Assembly: GCF_031143425.1 (NCBI RefSeq)
Contig: NC_090444.1
Location: forward strand, 1,310,137,324-1,310,201,323
Reading direction: 5' to 3'
Origin: Pleurodeles waltl
Taxonomy: Eukaryota; Chordata; Amphibia; Caudata; Salamandridae
DNA: 64,000 bases
The translations under genes and the position numbers were made by a program. The stretch's first letter is position 1; every line of letters starts with the position of its first letter. The notes under the pieces are model-generated. The model was not told where the DNA came from. It saw only the letters and a program-made list of their open reading frames with translations, and ran no database searches. Shown here in pieces: positions 9,422-20,112 of the stretch.

Positions 9422-12002
9422 ATGGCTCGAGTGTCTGGGGAAAGGGCCCCTGCCTTCACTTCGGAGAAGTTGGAGAGACTGGTGGATGGGGTCCTACCCC
9501 AGTACCCTTTACTCTATGGTCCTCCAGACAAACAGTTGAGTAGACTGTGAGCATGATGCGTGGGGCATGAATGTATGGATTGCTGTGTGTGTAAGCCTTG
9601 TGTAGAGGGGGTCTGAGGGGTCCTGGGCAGAGTGCTGCATGTATAGTGGTCAATGTATGTGCGTAAGGGGATGGGGGATATGGTGGGCCATGAGTATAAC
9701 AGTCCGGACGGTATGACCAATACCTTTTCTGCTGTTTTTTTCTGCAGGTCAGCGCGCATCAGAAAAAGGGTATTTGGTGTGCCATCGCCAAGGAGGTCCG
9801 GACCCTGGGGGTCTTTGACAGGTGGAGCATCCACTGCCGCAAACGGTGGAAGGACCTGTGCCGCTGGGCAATGAAGACGGCGGAGGCCCAGCTGGGGCTG
9901 GCCTCCCAAAGAGGAAGGGGTGCCTGTTGTACCCTGACCCCCCCTGATGTTCCGCATCCTGGCAGTGGCCTATCCGGAGTTGGATGGGTGCTTGAAGGAA
10001 TCACAGAAGCCACAAGGGGGTGAGTACAGATTCTGAATCATGACTTTGCGCGTGTTAAGGTATTACCTGGGTGGGGGATGTGGGTTGTGGGTGCCCCTAG
10101 GCCGGGGCGAACATGGCGGTATGTTCAATGATGGGCAAGCTCAGATGCACGCCAACCCCAATAATATTAGTGGGCATCTACTACTGGGCAGGGTCCTGTG
10201 GGTTTCAGGTGTGCAGCTAATGGCGTTAGGCATTGTCCCCCATGGGCTGGTGACTAGCATTGTAACTGGTAGTGCATGGCCTAGTGCATAGGGCTGTTCC
10301 CTGTGAGTTGTGTACGCCAACTGTAGTGTTGTTGCTGGCACTGACCAAGTGTATCCTCTGTCTCTCCCCCCTTTTTGTTTTGTCACCCTGTCCTTGTGTG
10401 CATTAGCATCATCTGGCAGAGGAGCAGAGGCACCAGCGATGGAGGGAGCTGCATCCCACATGGGCCTGGAGGCCGAATCCACCAACAGTGAGGGCACCAG
10501 TGGGACGGAGGGCGAGGGGAGCACCACGACGGAGACAGGAGGGGACAGTACTGACAGCGACAACTCCTCCGATGGAACCTCCCTGGCGGTGGCGGACACC
10601 TCTGTGCCCACCCCAACTACAGGTACAACGCCACCCCCGTACCAGCACCACCCTCCCAGCAGCCCCTCAGCATGTTTCCCGTGCCCACTCACCCAGGAGG
10701 GTGGGCATCTCCTTCGCCCCAGGCACCTGCTCTCAGTGAGGAGGCTATTGACCTCCTGAGATCCCTCTCTGTTGGGCAGTCAACCATACTGAATGCCATC
10801 CAGGGTCTTGCAGGGCATTTGCAACCAACAAATGCATACCTGGAAGGCATTCACTCTGGCGTGGCAGCACAACAGAGAGCATTCCAGGCTCTGGCCAACT
10901 CACTGATGGCAGCCGTTGTCCCTGTCTCCAGCCTCCACCCTCCAACTTCCTCTACCCAGTCCCAATCCCCTCAACCCCTGCCTATCCCAAGCACACCTTC
11001 AGACCAGCAATCACCCAAATCAACACACAGAAGTGTCTCAGGCAAACACAAGCACCACACATCTCACAGGCACTCACACAAGCCCCATCCACATGCAGAC
11101 ACACCAACATCCACTGCCTCCACTGTGTCCCCCTCCTCCTCGTTGTCCACCTCCCTCCCAGTAGCGTCTCCAATCACACCTGCATGCACTACATCCTCAT
11201 CCACTACCTTCATCACCAGCACGCCTATCACTACACGGCCCTCACTGGCAGTCACCACCCCCACATCCATGCACACAACCCCTTTGTCCTCTCCCACTGT
11301 GTCTGTGACCTCTCCTCCCAAAGTACACAAACGCAAGCACTCAGGCACCCAACAGCCATCCACCTCACAACAGCACCCAGCCCATGCACCTGGACCCAAC
11401 CACAGCAGACTGACACCTCCTACAACCACTCCCTCTTCCTCCACACCCAAACCTTCACCCTCTTCCCACCCCAGTGTCCCTAAGAAGCTTTTCCTCGCCA
11501 GCATTGACCTATTCCCTACCCCTCACCCCCCCATCCTTCACCTCGGGCCAGGGTGGCCAGAACCCAGCCCAGTACCTCAGCCACCCAGTCCACGGCCACT
11601 GTGGTTTCTGCAGCAACTGCAGGTGTGAGAGGCTCCAAGGAGGCACCCGTCAGCGCAGCCAGTGTGCCAGCACCACCTGCCAAGGCCAAGAAGGGTCTGC
11701 CACCTAGCAAGGGCAAGAAGGGGACAGCAGCCAGCAAGGGGAAGGAGGCACCACCAGCCAGTAATGGCAAGAAAAAGACACCAGCTGGCAGAAGCAAAGA
11801 GGCACCACCATCTACCAAGGGCAGGAAGGGGCACACAACACCAGCCATGGCACTTCAGCCGTCCGACGCTACAGGTGAAGGCCTGGAGGCTACCACCACC
11901 ACTGACAGCACCGCCACCTGCACCGCGGCCAGCACTGCCACCTGCACCGCCACCAGCAGCACCACTGCCAGCAGCAGCAGCCCCAGTGGAGAGCCGTCCT
12001 AG
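9422..12002 (+). pseudogene. Myb/SANT-like protein B of element 1 (broken, multi-exon)
   Basis: Exon 1 (9422-9535) encodes the APAFTSEKLERLVDGVLPQY-type first Myb helix. The expected donor GT is TT here. Exon 2 (from about 9749) continues the Myb-like domain (IAKEVRTLGV, HCRKRWKDL) and has a 7-C run that shifts frame at about 9935, where element 2 has 6 C. Exon 3 (from about 10407) gives an acidic linker, a helical segment (LSEEAIDLLRSLSVGQSTIL), a long Ser/Thr/Pro/His tract and, in another frame, a Lys-rich tail (PPAKAKKGLPPSKGKKG). The 3' end runs into a 126-131-bp tandem repeat. Function as for Myb-like B of element 2, but disabled. Confidence 0.7.
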
Positions 12003-12200
12003 GCTGCAGGTGAAGACCTGGAGGCTACCACCACCCCTGACAGCACCGCCACCTGCACCGCCGCCAGCACCTGCACCGCCGCCAGCAGCACCACTGCCAG
12101 CAGCAGCCCCAGTGGGCAGCCGTCTGAGGCTGCAGGTGAAGACCTGGAGGCTTCCACCACCAATGACAGCACCGCCACCTGCAGCGCAACTGGCATCCAC
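11870..12200 (+). repeat. VNTR with ~126-131-bp units (3 copies)
   Basis: The phrase gcaggtgaagacctggagg starts copies at about 12006 and 12132, with a variant at about 11873. Each copy continues into accgccacctgcaccgcc. It overlaps the end of the Myb-like B frame, so repeat number changes the protein tail. Confidence 0.75.
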
Positions 12201-12456
12201 TGAGCATCTGTCACCTCCGGTGAGCAGTGTGTAGTGGTGACTACATGGGCTGAGTGCGTCCTGGCCCCTGCAACACCTGTCGGTGTGACACACAGGTGAG
12301 AGACTGTGACCTTGCCCCATCCAGGATGAAGCATACTAAGCACAAGGTCCCCTCCAGAACCAGTCGAAGAAGGTATCCACTCAGCCCCTCCTTGCCAGGA
12401 TGAAGCACACTGGGCACAAGGCCCCCTCCAGAACCAGTGGAAGAAGGCATCCACTT

Positions 12457-12995
12457 GAGAGACTGTGGCTTTGCACTCCCCAGGACCAAGCAGTGGGCAA
12501 ACCACCCACTTGAGAGACTTTGGCTTTGCGCTCCCCAGGACTAAGCAGTGGGCAAACCACCCACTTGAGAGACTGTGGCTTTGCGCTTCCCAGGACCAAG
12601 CAGTGGGCAAACCACCCACTTGAGAGACTGTGGCTTTGCGCTCCCCAGGACCAAGCAGTGGGCAACCCACCCACTTGAGAGACTGTGGCTTTGCGCTCCC
12701 CAGGACCAAGCAGTGGGCAAACCACCCACTTGAGTGACTGTGGCTTTGCACTCCCCAGGACCAAGCAGTGGGCAAACCACCCAATTGAGTGACTGTGGCT
12801 TTGCACTCCCCAGGACCAAGCAGTGGGCAAACCACCCACTTGAGAGACTATGGCCTTGCACTCCCCAGGACCAAGCAGTGGGCAACCACCCACTTGAGTG
12901 ACTGTGGCTTTGCACTCCCCAGGACCAAGCAGTGGGCAAACCACCCACTTGAGAGACTGTGGCCTTGCACTCCCCAGGACCAGGCAGTGGGCATG
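12457..12995 (+). repeat. VNTR with 55-bp units (~10 copies)
   Basis: The period is 55 bp: gagagactgtggctttg recurs at 12457, 12512, 12567 and so on. Most units end in caaaccacccactt. Long open frames on the minus strand are a by-product of the repeat. Element 2 has a related array at 46059-46545. Confidence 0.9.
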
Positions 12996-13345
12996 TAGCC
13001 CCCTCCAGGCCAGTGGCATTGTACCATCTTCTGGCAGAGGTGCCCCCCCATTCCCCGTCCCCCTGAGGTGCCTGTGTTTTTTTGACCTGATGCCCCTTCA
13101 GTGTTATCTCCGTATTGAAGCAGGAGTCAAGTGTGGCCTTGGCCTATGTGTTATGCCCCAGCGGGCCACGGACATTTTGGAGTGGGCATTGTCCCTCCTT
13201 TTGTATATATTTACATACTGTTTATTGTTTGAGGACGTATATATCTAAAACGGTACTATTACACTCATTTGACTCCATTCCTTATGTCCATGCGTTATTC
13301 CTGCAGGTTACGGGGTGTATATGTAATGTTGCATCTGCTTGTGTG

Positions 13346-13390
13346 TATGGTGTTGGGGGTGGGGTTGGGGTTGGGGTTGGGGGTGTTGCG
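13346..13390 (+). repeat. G-rich tract with TTGGGG runs
   Basis: At least four runs of four or more G separated by TT or T, so a G-quadruplex is possible on the plus strand. It lies in the right subterminal part of element 1. Element 2 has a weaker gggtgggtgggtgtg tract at the corresponding place (about 46925). Confidence 0.7.
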
Positions 13391-13836
13391 TGTGTGTGTC
13401 ACTCTCTTTTTACTCCCCCCTTGTGTGCTAGGTGCAGTACTCACCGTGGTCGTCTTCCCTGGCGTTCGTGTTCCTGGTGTATGAGAAGGTACACCAGCAT
13501 TGGAAAATAGTGCAGTTCGGGCCTCCATGGTGTTGTGGTTCTTCCTTGAGTGTCAAGAGGTGAGTTGTTTCCCTTCAGTGTTCTGTTTCCGCCGTGCTTT
13601 TGATGGCGTTGGTATCGCCCCGGAAAAGATGGCAGATAGGCCTGTTGTAATGCTGTGGGTCGTACATTGTCTTCCGCCTGGCTGTTGGCGGTTACCGCTG
13701 CGGTGTTTGTTGCTACTGCCGTGGCAGTCGGTGTGTTAATGTGGCTGTATGTGTTGGCAGTTTCCGCCGTGGTCATGATTCCATTTTTTTTACCGCTGCT
13801 TTATCACTGACCTCCAGGGTTGTAATGAGGGCCTTA

Positions 13837-16800
13837 GTTAGGTACACTTAGCCAATCAGGACACAGCACCCACAGCACACGCAGTGACCAAGTGCCTTTC
13901 AGGCTGGACATATGGACACTTACTCGCTGACCCACATTGTGTCAACCCCAGGTCAGGGCCCCCCACCGTACACTTTCTGGAAGTGTATTTACAACTCCTT
14001 GACAATCGTTCACATTCCTGTTTTGCTGGACGCCTCTTATCTTTTGTTTTTTAAGGTAAATTCTCATTCAAGCAACACAAACATACAAAGCAACAAACAC
14101 ACATAACAGGTATGCGAATGAAAATGTTCTTTAATTGAAAAGCATGAGTGCGTATATGGTAAATGAAAGTGAGTAGCATGTTGATAAGAAGTAAATGGGA
14201 ATATAAATAGAGGGTATGTGATAATAATAAGGAAAAGTAGAATGATGTGAAAAGAAGGAATGAAAGGCGCCCACTGTGATGCATACATAGATGCTGAAAA
14301 ATACCAAAAAACTGATCTATGCACTGATACACCCATGCGTACACTTATGGATACACTAACACATCAATAAACCTATGTTTTAGTATGTAGTATAGAGGCC
14401 TTAGTTAGGATGTACCGAAGTGATAAGGTAGGCTGCTATGTGCTTGGAGGGGAAGACATGTACTTATAAGTCATGTTTAGTCACATATACAGTTTGATAC
14501 CCCTAGCCATAGTTAAAAATGCAGTCTCACCCATACTGCAAATTATATACATATTACAAAAGCAGTGTTACTCACCTAGCCTGTGGGAGCGAGACAGAGA
14601 CATGTAGATGTTAAGTGACATGGCAGAGGAACTTGTACATTCAGTCACACACCCACACAGCAGTTATATATCCAGCAGTATTAAAACCAGTTTGATTACA
14701 CAGTTACATACCCTTATACTCACTAACAAAGCGAGTAAACAATTCATACAGTCATTTACATACACATTTAGAGATTCATAGAGTTACTAAGAGAACCAGT
14801 GATATACCTGCATACTTACTTAAACATTTGGTGGCACACCTATGGAGGAGCTGATAACCTCATTCAAACATTTAATCAAATACTGACACAACCTACTTAA
14901 TGATCCCTACAAGTAGTGGTTCAAACATGGGTTGGACCCAGTATTATAGAGTGTGAGTGTGTAGTTTTACTGCCAGCTTGACTTGGCATTCAAAAGCCCT
15001 TCTCCAAGCCTTGAACTCTCCTTTTACTATGCATAATTCACACCGCAGCTAGCAAGTACATAGGCTATAGGGCACAGTTCTTTTAGTTTAAAAGGTTAGG
15101 TATGTACCTTTTCAGCTTCACTGAGCTACAAGTCCACTTTGAGACACCAGTTGTACATGCAGTATCCCACCCATACTGCAACTTAGATACCTATTTATAA
15201 AAGCATACAACAACTCACAGACCCAGTCAGAGAGTGAAAAAGGCACTCATACATTCATGTGCACACCCAGACAATAGTCATGTGTCCAGCAATGTCAGAG
15301 TGAGCTGCATACACAGATTCACTCACCAACAGAGCCAGTAAGACAGTCAAATAGTCTCTTTCATACACATTTATAGATGTATAGAGTTACTAAAAGAACA
15401 GTGATATACCCACAACTTTACTTAAACATCTGGTGGGACACCCGTAGAGGTAGTGATACACTCACTCAGATAGGTAGTGAAGTAATGACACAACTTAGTT
15501 ACTCGTCCATTCAAGTAATCCTTTAAATATGCCTTGGGTATACTAATGCAGAGACTGGGTATACCCTTTTACTGCCAACTTTATTTGGCATTAGAAAACC
15601 TGCTTGCTAAGTCTTAAACTATTTTTCCACTACACATGTCATCCCTCATCTACACTGTAGGTAGGCCAAGAACAGGATGCTTTGTGTTAAAAGGTAAAAC
15701 ATTTCCTTTTGATTTTCACTGTTACTTGTGCACTTGCATACCTCTACATCCAGTCATATATCCAGGCTTCCACCCATACTGCAACTTATTTATCTATTTG
15801 CAGAACTATTGAGCCACTTAGAAATCCAGTCAGATAGTGACAGAGACACGTATGCATTCTTTAAAACACTCAGTCAGACACCAAAAGAGGTAGTTAGGTA
15901 TTTACTCACACATCTAGACAGCAGGTATGTATTGAGCACTATGACAGACAGTTGTACACACATTTACATACTCCTATCCCTAATAACACAGCTAGTAGGT
16001 GACTCATACATCTACTTGCTTACACATTTAGAGACACATAGAGGTATGTAAACAGCCAGCCAAATACTGGTATACGTACTTCAAAATCTGGTGGCATATC
16101 CATAGAGGGACTCATATAGTCAGTCATATCTGTAGTCAAGTAGTGACACTACATAGTTACCCATAGACAGAAATAGTCATTTAGACATGGCTTGGGCTTA
16201 CTACTGCAGAGCCTGCATGTGCAGTTTTATTGCCAGGTTGACTTGGCATTTAAAACTCATTTGCCAATGTGGATACTCTACTTTTGCTACATATAAATCA
16301 CCCCTCAGCTTTGCTGTGTGCAGGCCATAGGACAGGGTGCTTTGTGCTTAAATGTGCTTTTAACCTTCACTGACTAACATATACACCTACAGACCCATAA
16401 CTCCGTTATACATCCAATCTCCTACCCATAATGGAAGTCTCATACCTATTTGGAAAGAATAGAGTCACTCACACACTCAGTGAGGCAGTGACTTATGCAT
16501 TCATACACCCAAACAGTAGTTATGTAACCAGCACTAGCAGAGCCAGTTGCAGACACAGTTACAAACTCCTATTCTCACTAACACAGGACTAAGCAACTCA
16601 TACAGCCACCTAAGTATACATTTAGCGACCTAAACAGTTACTAAAATAGCCAGTTATATAGCATTATACTTACTTCAATCTCTGGTGGTAGACCCCTGGA
16701 TGGACTCGTACACTCACTCTGATATGTAGTCTAGTAGTGACACAACCTAGTAACCCATCCAGGCATTGACGTCTTGAGTATACTACTCCACAGACTCTGT

Positions 16801-18100
16801 GTAGAGTTTTACTGGCAGATTCCCTTGGCATTTAAAACTCCTTTGGCAGGCCTTAAACTCTCTTTTTTGCTACATATAAGTTATCCCTAAGGTAGGTTGT
16901 AGGGAAGTGTATTTTGTGGTTAGAAGGTAAGACATCTGCTATTAAGTTTCACTGAGATACACATGCACAGAGCCACATACCCTAACCCTCAGTATAACTC
17001 AGAGAAGTATTAAGAAAAGCATAGAGCCACTTACACACCCAGACAGACAGTGAAAGAGGCACTTATATATTTACACACACACAGACAACAGTTATGTATC
17101 GAGCAGTATCAGAACCAGTTGTATACACAGTTGCATCCATCTCTACTGACCAATACAGCCAGTAAGCATTCATGTGGTCACCTACTTGCACATTTAGACC
17201 CCCACAGAGTCACTTAAAGAGACAATTATATCCCGGCATACTTATATAAACATTTGGTGGAACACCCACAGAGGGACTGATATCCTCACTTACATGTGGA
17301 GTCAAGTGCTGACACAACCTAGTCACCCATCCAGACAACTAGTCCCATAAACATGGCTTGGGCCTACTACTGCAGAGGCTGTGTGCGCGGATTTACTGCC
17401 AGCTCAACTTGGCATTAATAACCAGTTTGCCTAGCCTTAAAGTCTCCTTTTACTACACATAAATCACCCCTCAGGCTGTCTGTAGGTAGCCAATAGAGCA
17501 GGGTGCTTTGTACTTCAAAGTTAAGGTATGTCCTTTTGAGTTTCACTGAGTTACACATGCACTTGTAGACCTCTACGTCCAGCAATAGATCCAGTCTCTC
17601 ACCCATAATAAAAACCACTTTCTTATTTACAAAAGCACAGACTTACTCATACACCTAGTCAGAGAGTAACAGATGCACTTATACTGGCTTTTTATTACAC
17701 AAAACCTACCCCTCAGAGCCATTTATACATTCATGCACACAGTCAGACAGCAGTTATGCATTCAGTTGTATCAGAGCTAGTTACTCACACAGTTACATAC
17801 CCTATACTCACAGGCAGAACTAGGTATTCAATATACATACACTTGCCTAGACATTTAAACACCCGAGGAGTTACTAAAAGAGACAGTTATATCCTGACAT
17901 ACTTACTTAGTGACACAACTTAGTCTCCCAACCAGACAAGTACTTCTTGAAACATGACTCCAGCCTACTTCTGTAGAGCCTGTGTGTGCAGTTTGACCCA
18001 TAGCTGAAGTTGGCATTCAAAACTAATTTGCCAAGTCTTAAACTGTCCTTTTAGTGTACATATCTAACACCACAGGTAGGATGTACATAGACCATAGGAC
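13837..18100. repeat. degenerate ~0.6-kb tandem repeat array (first block)
   Basis: Two anchors recur in the same order: a variant of gagttactaaaagagacagt (about 14781, 15376, 16039, 16635, 17212, 17868) and a variant of cttggcatttaaaactc (about 14983, 15585, 16241, 16825, 17409, 18011). Spacing is 577-663 bp. The copies are strongly diverged and contain many cacacagtcag-type words. No gene seen; small frames are chance. The first ~0.6 kb (13837-14400) lacks clear anchors. Confidence 0.75.
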
Positions 18101-18199
18101 AGAGGTGGTCATCACAACCTCGGCGGTCTTTTAACAAGACCGCCGAGGGACCGCCGTGCGGAAGACCGCCAGTAGTGGTGGTTTGCCGCTCGGCGTATT

Positions 18200-18252
18200 A
18201 TGACTGTTGGCTGCTCTCCGTCCTTTTTACGAAGGAGAGCCGCCAACAGTCA
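18200..18252. repeat. hairpin within the non-autonomous element
   Basis: tatgactgttgg and ccaacagtcata flank an inner gctctcc/ggagagc pairing, with a short ttttt-containing loop. Confidence 0.75.
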
Positions 18253-18303
18253 TACTGGCGGGCGGCAGGGAAGTGGAGGTTGCTCCACCTCCACCGCCAC
18301 GCT

Positions 18304-18360
18304 AACAGAACACCGCCCACCGAATCACGTCCTGTGATTCGGCGCGGCGGTGTTCTGTTG
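18304..18360. repeat. hairpin within the non-autonomous element
   Basis: aacagaacaccgcc pairs with ggcggtgttctgtt, and inside it ccgaatcac pairs with gtgattcgg. Confidence 0.8.
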
Positions 18361-18819
18361 GCGGTGTGGTGTCGGCGGAGCAGCCCCCATGGCTCCCGTC
18401 CCCTCCTGGAGAATCGACGGACAAGGTAAGTCGATCGTCCGTTAGGGGAGGGGGGTGTTGTGTGTTGTGTGGGTGCATGGGGGTGTGCTTCTGTGTATGT
18501 AGAGGGGAGGTGTGAGTGCGTGTATGCTTGCAGGTGTGTTGCGTGTGTTGGGAATGAGTGCGTGTATGTATGTCTGTATGGATGTGTGCGTGTATGTCTG
18601 TATATGGGTGTGCGTGTCTGACTGAGTGTGTGGATGTAGACATGTATGTTGGTGTGTGTGCGTGTATGTGTGTTGGTGGTGCCTGCATGCGTGTCGTGTG
18701 TGTGTGAGGTATGTGATGTTGGGGGTCGGGGTGGGGAGGGGGGCCCTGCCACCTTTGGGGGGTGGCAGGGGTGGTGGGGGGTGTAGGGGAGGGAGTCGGG
18801 GTGGGGGGTGGGGGAGACC

Positions 18820-18859
18820 CCTATCAGTGCCAGGGAATGAATTCCCTGGCACTGATAGG
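18820..18859. repeat. 40-bp near-perfect palindrome
   Basis: Arms cctatcagtgccagggaa and ttccctggcactgatagg are perfectly complementary around a 4-bp centre tgaa. Confidence 0.9.
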
Positions 18860-19124
18860 GCTTACCGCCATGGATTTCATGGCGGTTCCTACTGCTGGAA
18901 ATCCACGGTGGTAAGCCGGGTTGAAATACCGGCGGCGGTATTGTGACGGCCGCCGGGCTGGAAACCCAGGTCTCCAGCCCAGCGGTCGTCTCCGCCCTGG
19001 CGGGCGTAACGGTGAAGCGGCGGATGACCATGGCGGTAACCGCCATGGTCATAATACTAAAAAAAAGACCGCCAGTTGGCGGTCTTACCGCCGCTTTAAC
19101 ACCGTGGTGGTAATGACCCCCAGA

Positions 19125-19902
19125 GTCCTTAAAAGGTTACACATGTATTTTCAAATTTTACTGAGTTATATGTGTACTTACAGACACTATGTCCAGTTAT
19201 ATGTGTAGTCACTCACCTATACTCTAACTCATACTTGTTTACAAAAGGTTAGAGCCAATCAAACACCCAGTCATACTATGAAAGAGTCACTTATACATTC
19301 ATTTACAAATACAGAGAGCAGTTATGTATCCAATACTTTCACATGCAGTTGGACACTCAGTTACATACCCCTGCAGTCACAAGCTCAGCCATTAAATAAC
19401 ATATACAGCCACTTACATACACATTTAGGAAATCATAGAGTTACTATAACAGTCAGTCATATATCATCATAGTGACTTCAACAGACCCAGGCAGCCTTTG
19501 ACACATTCAATACCTCTTTGCAAACCTTAAACTGTTGTTTTACTACACATAATTCACCCCTCAGCTACGTTGTAGGTAGGAAATAGTGTAGGGTTATTTG
19601 TGTTTTTAAACAGTTCCACATGTGGTTTTGAGATTCACTGGGTTACAAGTGCACTTGCAGAATCCTAAACTGAGTTGTACATACAGTGCCCCATCCTCAC
19701 AGCAACTCACATACCTATTTACAAAACCACAAGGCCACTCACACATCCAGCCTGACAGTGAAAGAGGCACTTATGTATTTACGCATACTTCTAGACAGCA
19801 GTTGTGTATTCAGCAGTATCGGAGTCAGTTGCATACACAGTTACATACTCCTGTACTCATCAGACTTGATATAGTTACTTACATGCACATTTTGAGACCA
19901 CT
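19125..19902. repeat. degenerate ~0.6-kb tandem repeat array (second block)
   Basis: Continues the array after the non-autonomous element, with anchors atagagttactataacagtc at about 19434 and cttagttactaaaag at 19901. No gene seen. The last unit is interrupted by the satellite block. Confidence 0.7.
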
Positions 19903-19916
19903 TAGTTACTAAAAGT
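19903..19916. repeat. left copy of the 14-bp direct repeat flanking the satellite block
   Basis: tagttactaaaagt is repeated at 35140-35153. The surrounding 0.6-kb repeat normally has a single such phrase per unit, so the pair looks like a target-site duplication. Confidence 0.75.
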
Positions 19917-19972
19917 CAAAATTACAAAGAAAGGGAGCACACTGCCTACACTCCAGCAACAAAGTCCAACCC

Positions 19973-19988
19973 CAATGCATCATGGTAA
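19973..19988 (-). promoter_or_regulatory. Staf/ZNF143 (SPH)-like motif in satellite A (one per unit)
   Basis: CAATGCATCATGGTAA matches the reverse form of the Staf/SPH consensus at 14 of 16 positions by eye. SPH motifs sit in the distal element of vertebrate snRNA promoters, and transcription of newt satellite 2 is known to use an snRNA-type promoter. The motif recurs every 313 bp (next at 20286). The facing direction fits minus-strand transcription. No convincing PSE was fixed. Confidence 0.45.
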
Positions 19989-20053
19989 ATGCAGTCGAAT
20001 TCGTAGTCCATTCCGAAAGTAATAAAGTCTTTCACCTCTGTAGGCGCAGCAAG

Positions 20054-20112
20054 TGCTGTTTATCCCTGTACACGTGTTTCTGGGTTTAGCCCATCATCAG
20101 CAGGGAGCAGCA
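20054..20112 (-). ncRNA. hammerhead ribozyme in satellite A (first of ~34, every 313 bp)
   Basis: Read on the minus strand: TGCTG, ct, CCCTG (stem I strand), CTGATGA (20100-20094), stem II TGGG-CTAAA-CCCA (20093-20081), GAAA (20080-20077), CACGTG (20076-20071), TA (predicted cleavage after A at 20069), CAGGG, ataaa, CAGCA. Stem I is CCCTG/CAGGG plus TGCTG/CAGCA around an internal loop, as expected for natural hammerheads with loop contacts. Stem III is tiny and palindromic, which in known cases favours cleavage as a dimer. The 10.1/11.1 pair is U-A rather than the usual G-C. The other copies lie at +313n up to 30383-30441. Confidence 0.85.

Larger units (their letters stand above)
5269..13833. 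mobile_element. Harbinger-like DNA transposon, element 1 (decayed, ~8.6 kb)
   Basis: The left end ggtcctcattac and the reverse complement of the right end, ggccctcattac, match, and the element is flanked by TTA at 5266-5268 and 13834-13836. A 3-bp TTA duplication is typical of PIF/Harbinger. Inside, in order: Myb-like gene A (+), a DDE transposase (-), Myb-like gene B (+), a cluster of VNTRs, and a G-rich right subterminal region. The same order is seen in element 2 at 38223-47401. All three genes here carry stops, frameshifts or lost splice sites, so this copy is dead. Confidence 0.85.
18104..19121. mobile_element. non-autonomous Harbinger-like element, palindrome-rich (1.0 kb)
   Basis: The left end ggtggtcatcacaacctcggc and reverse-complement right end gggggtcattaccaccacggt resemble the ends of elements 1 and 2. 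The flanks repeat AGA (18101-18103 and 19122-19124). It carries no gene. It holds several hairpins, a GTGTGTATG-rich tract (18450-18720) and a G-rich tract (18720-18815). It sits inside the 0.6-kb tandem repeat and interrupts one unit. Confidence 0.75.

Noticed and set aside
12381..13019. Long minus-strand frames over the 55-bp VNTR, and similar frames at 45918-46726
   Set aside because: They are explained by the tandem repeat with few stops. No homology to a known protein and not kept between the two elements.
13346..13390. Interstitial telomere repeat
   Set aside because: The motif is TTGGGG, not the vertebrate TTAGGG, and only a few irregular units are present.
18302..19052. His/Thr-rich minus-strand frames within the non-autonomous Harbinger-like element
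   Set aside because: They are translations of a GT-rich simple repeat, with no domain and no counterpart in the autonomous copies.
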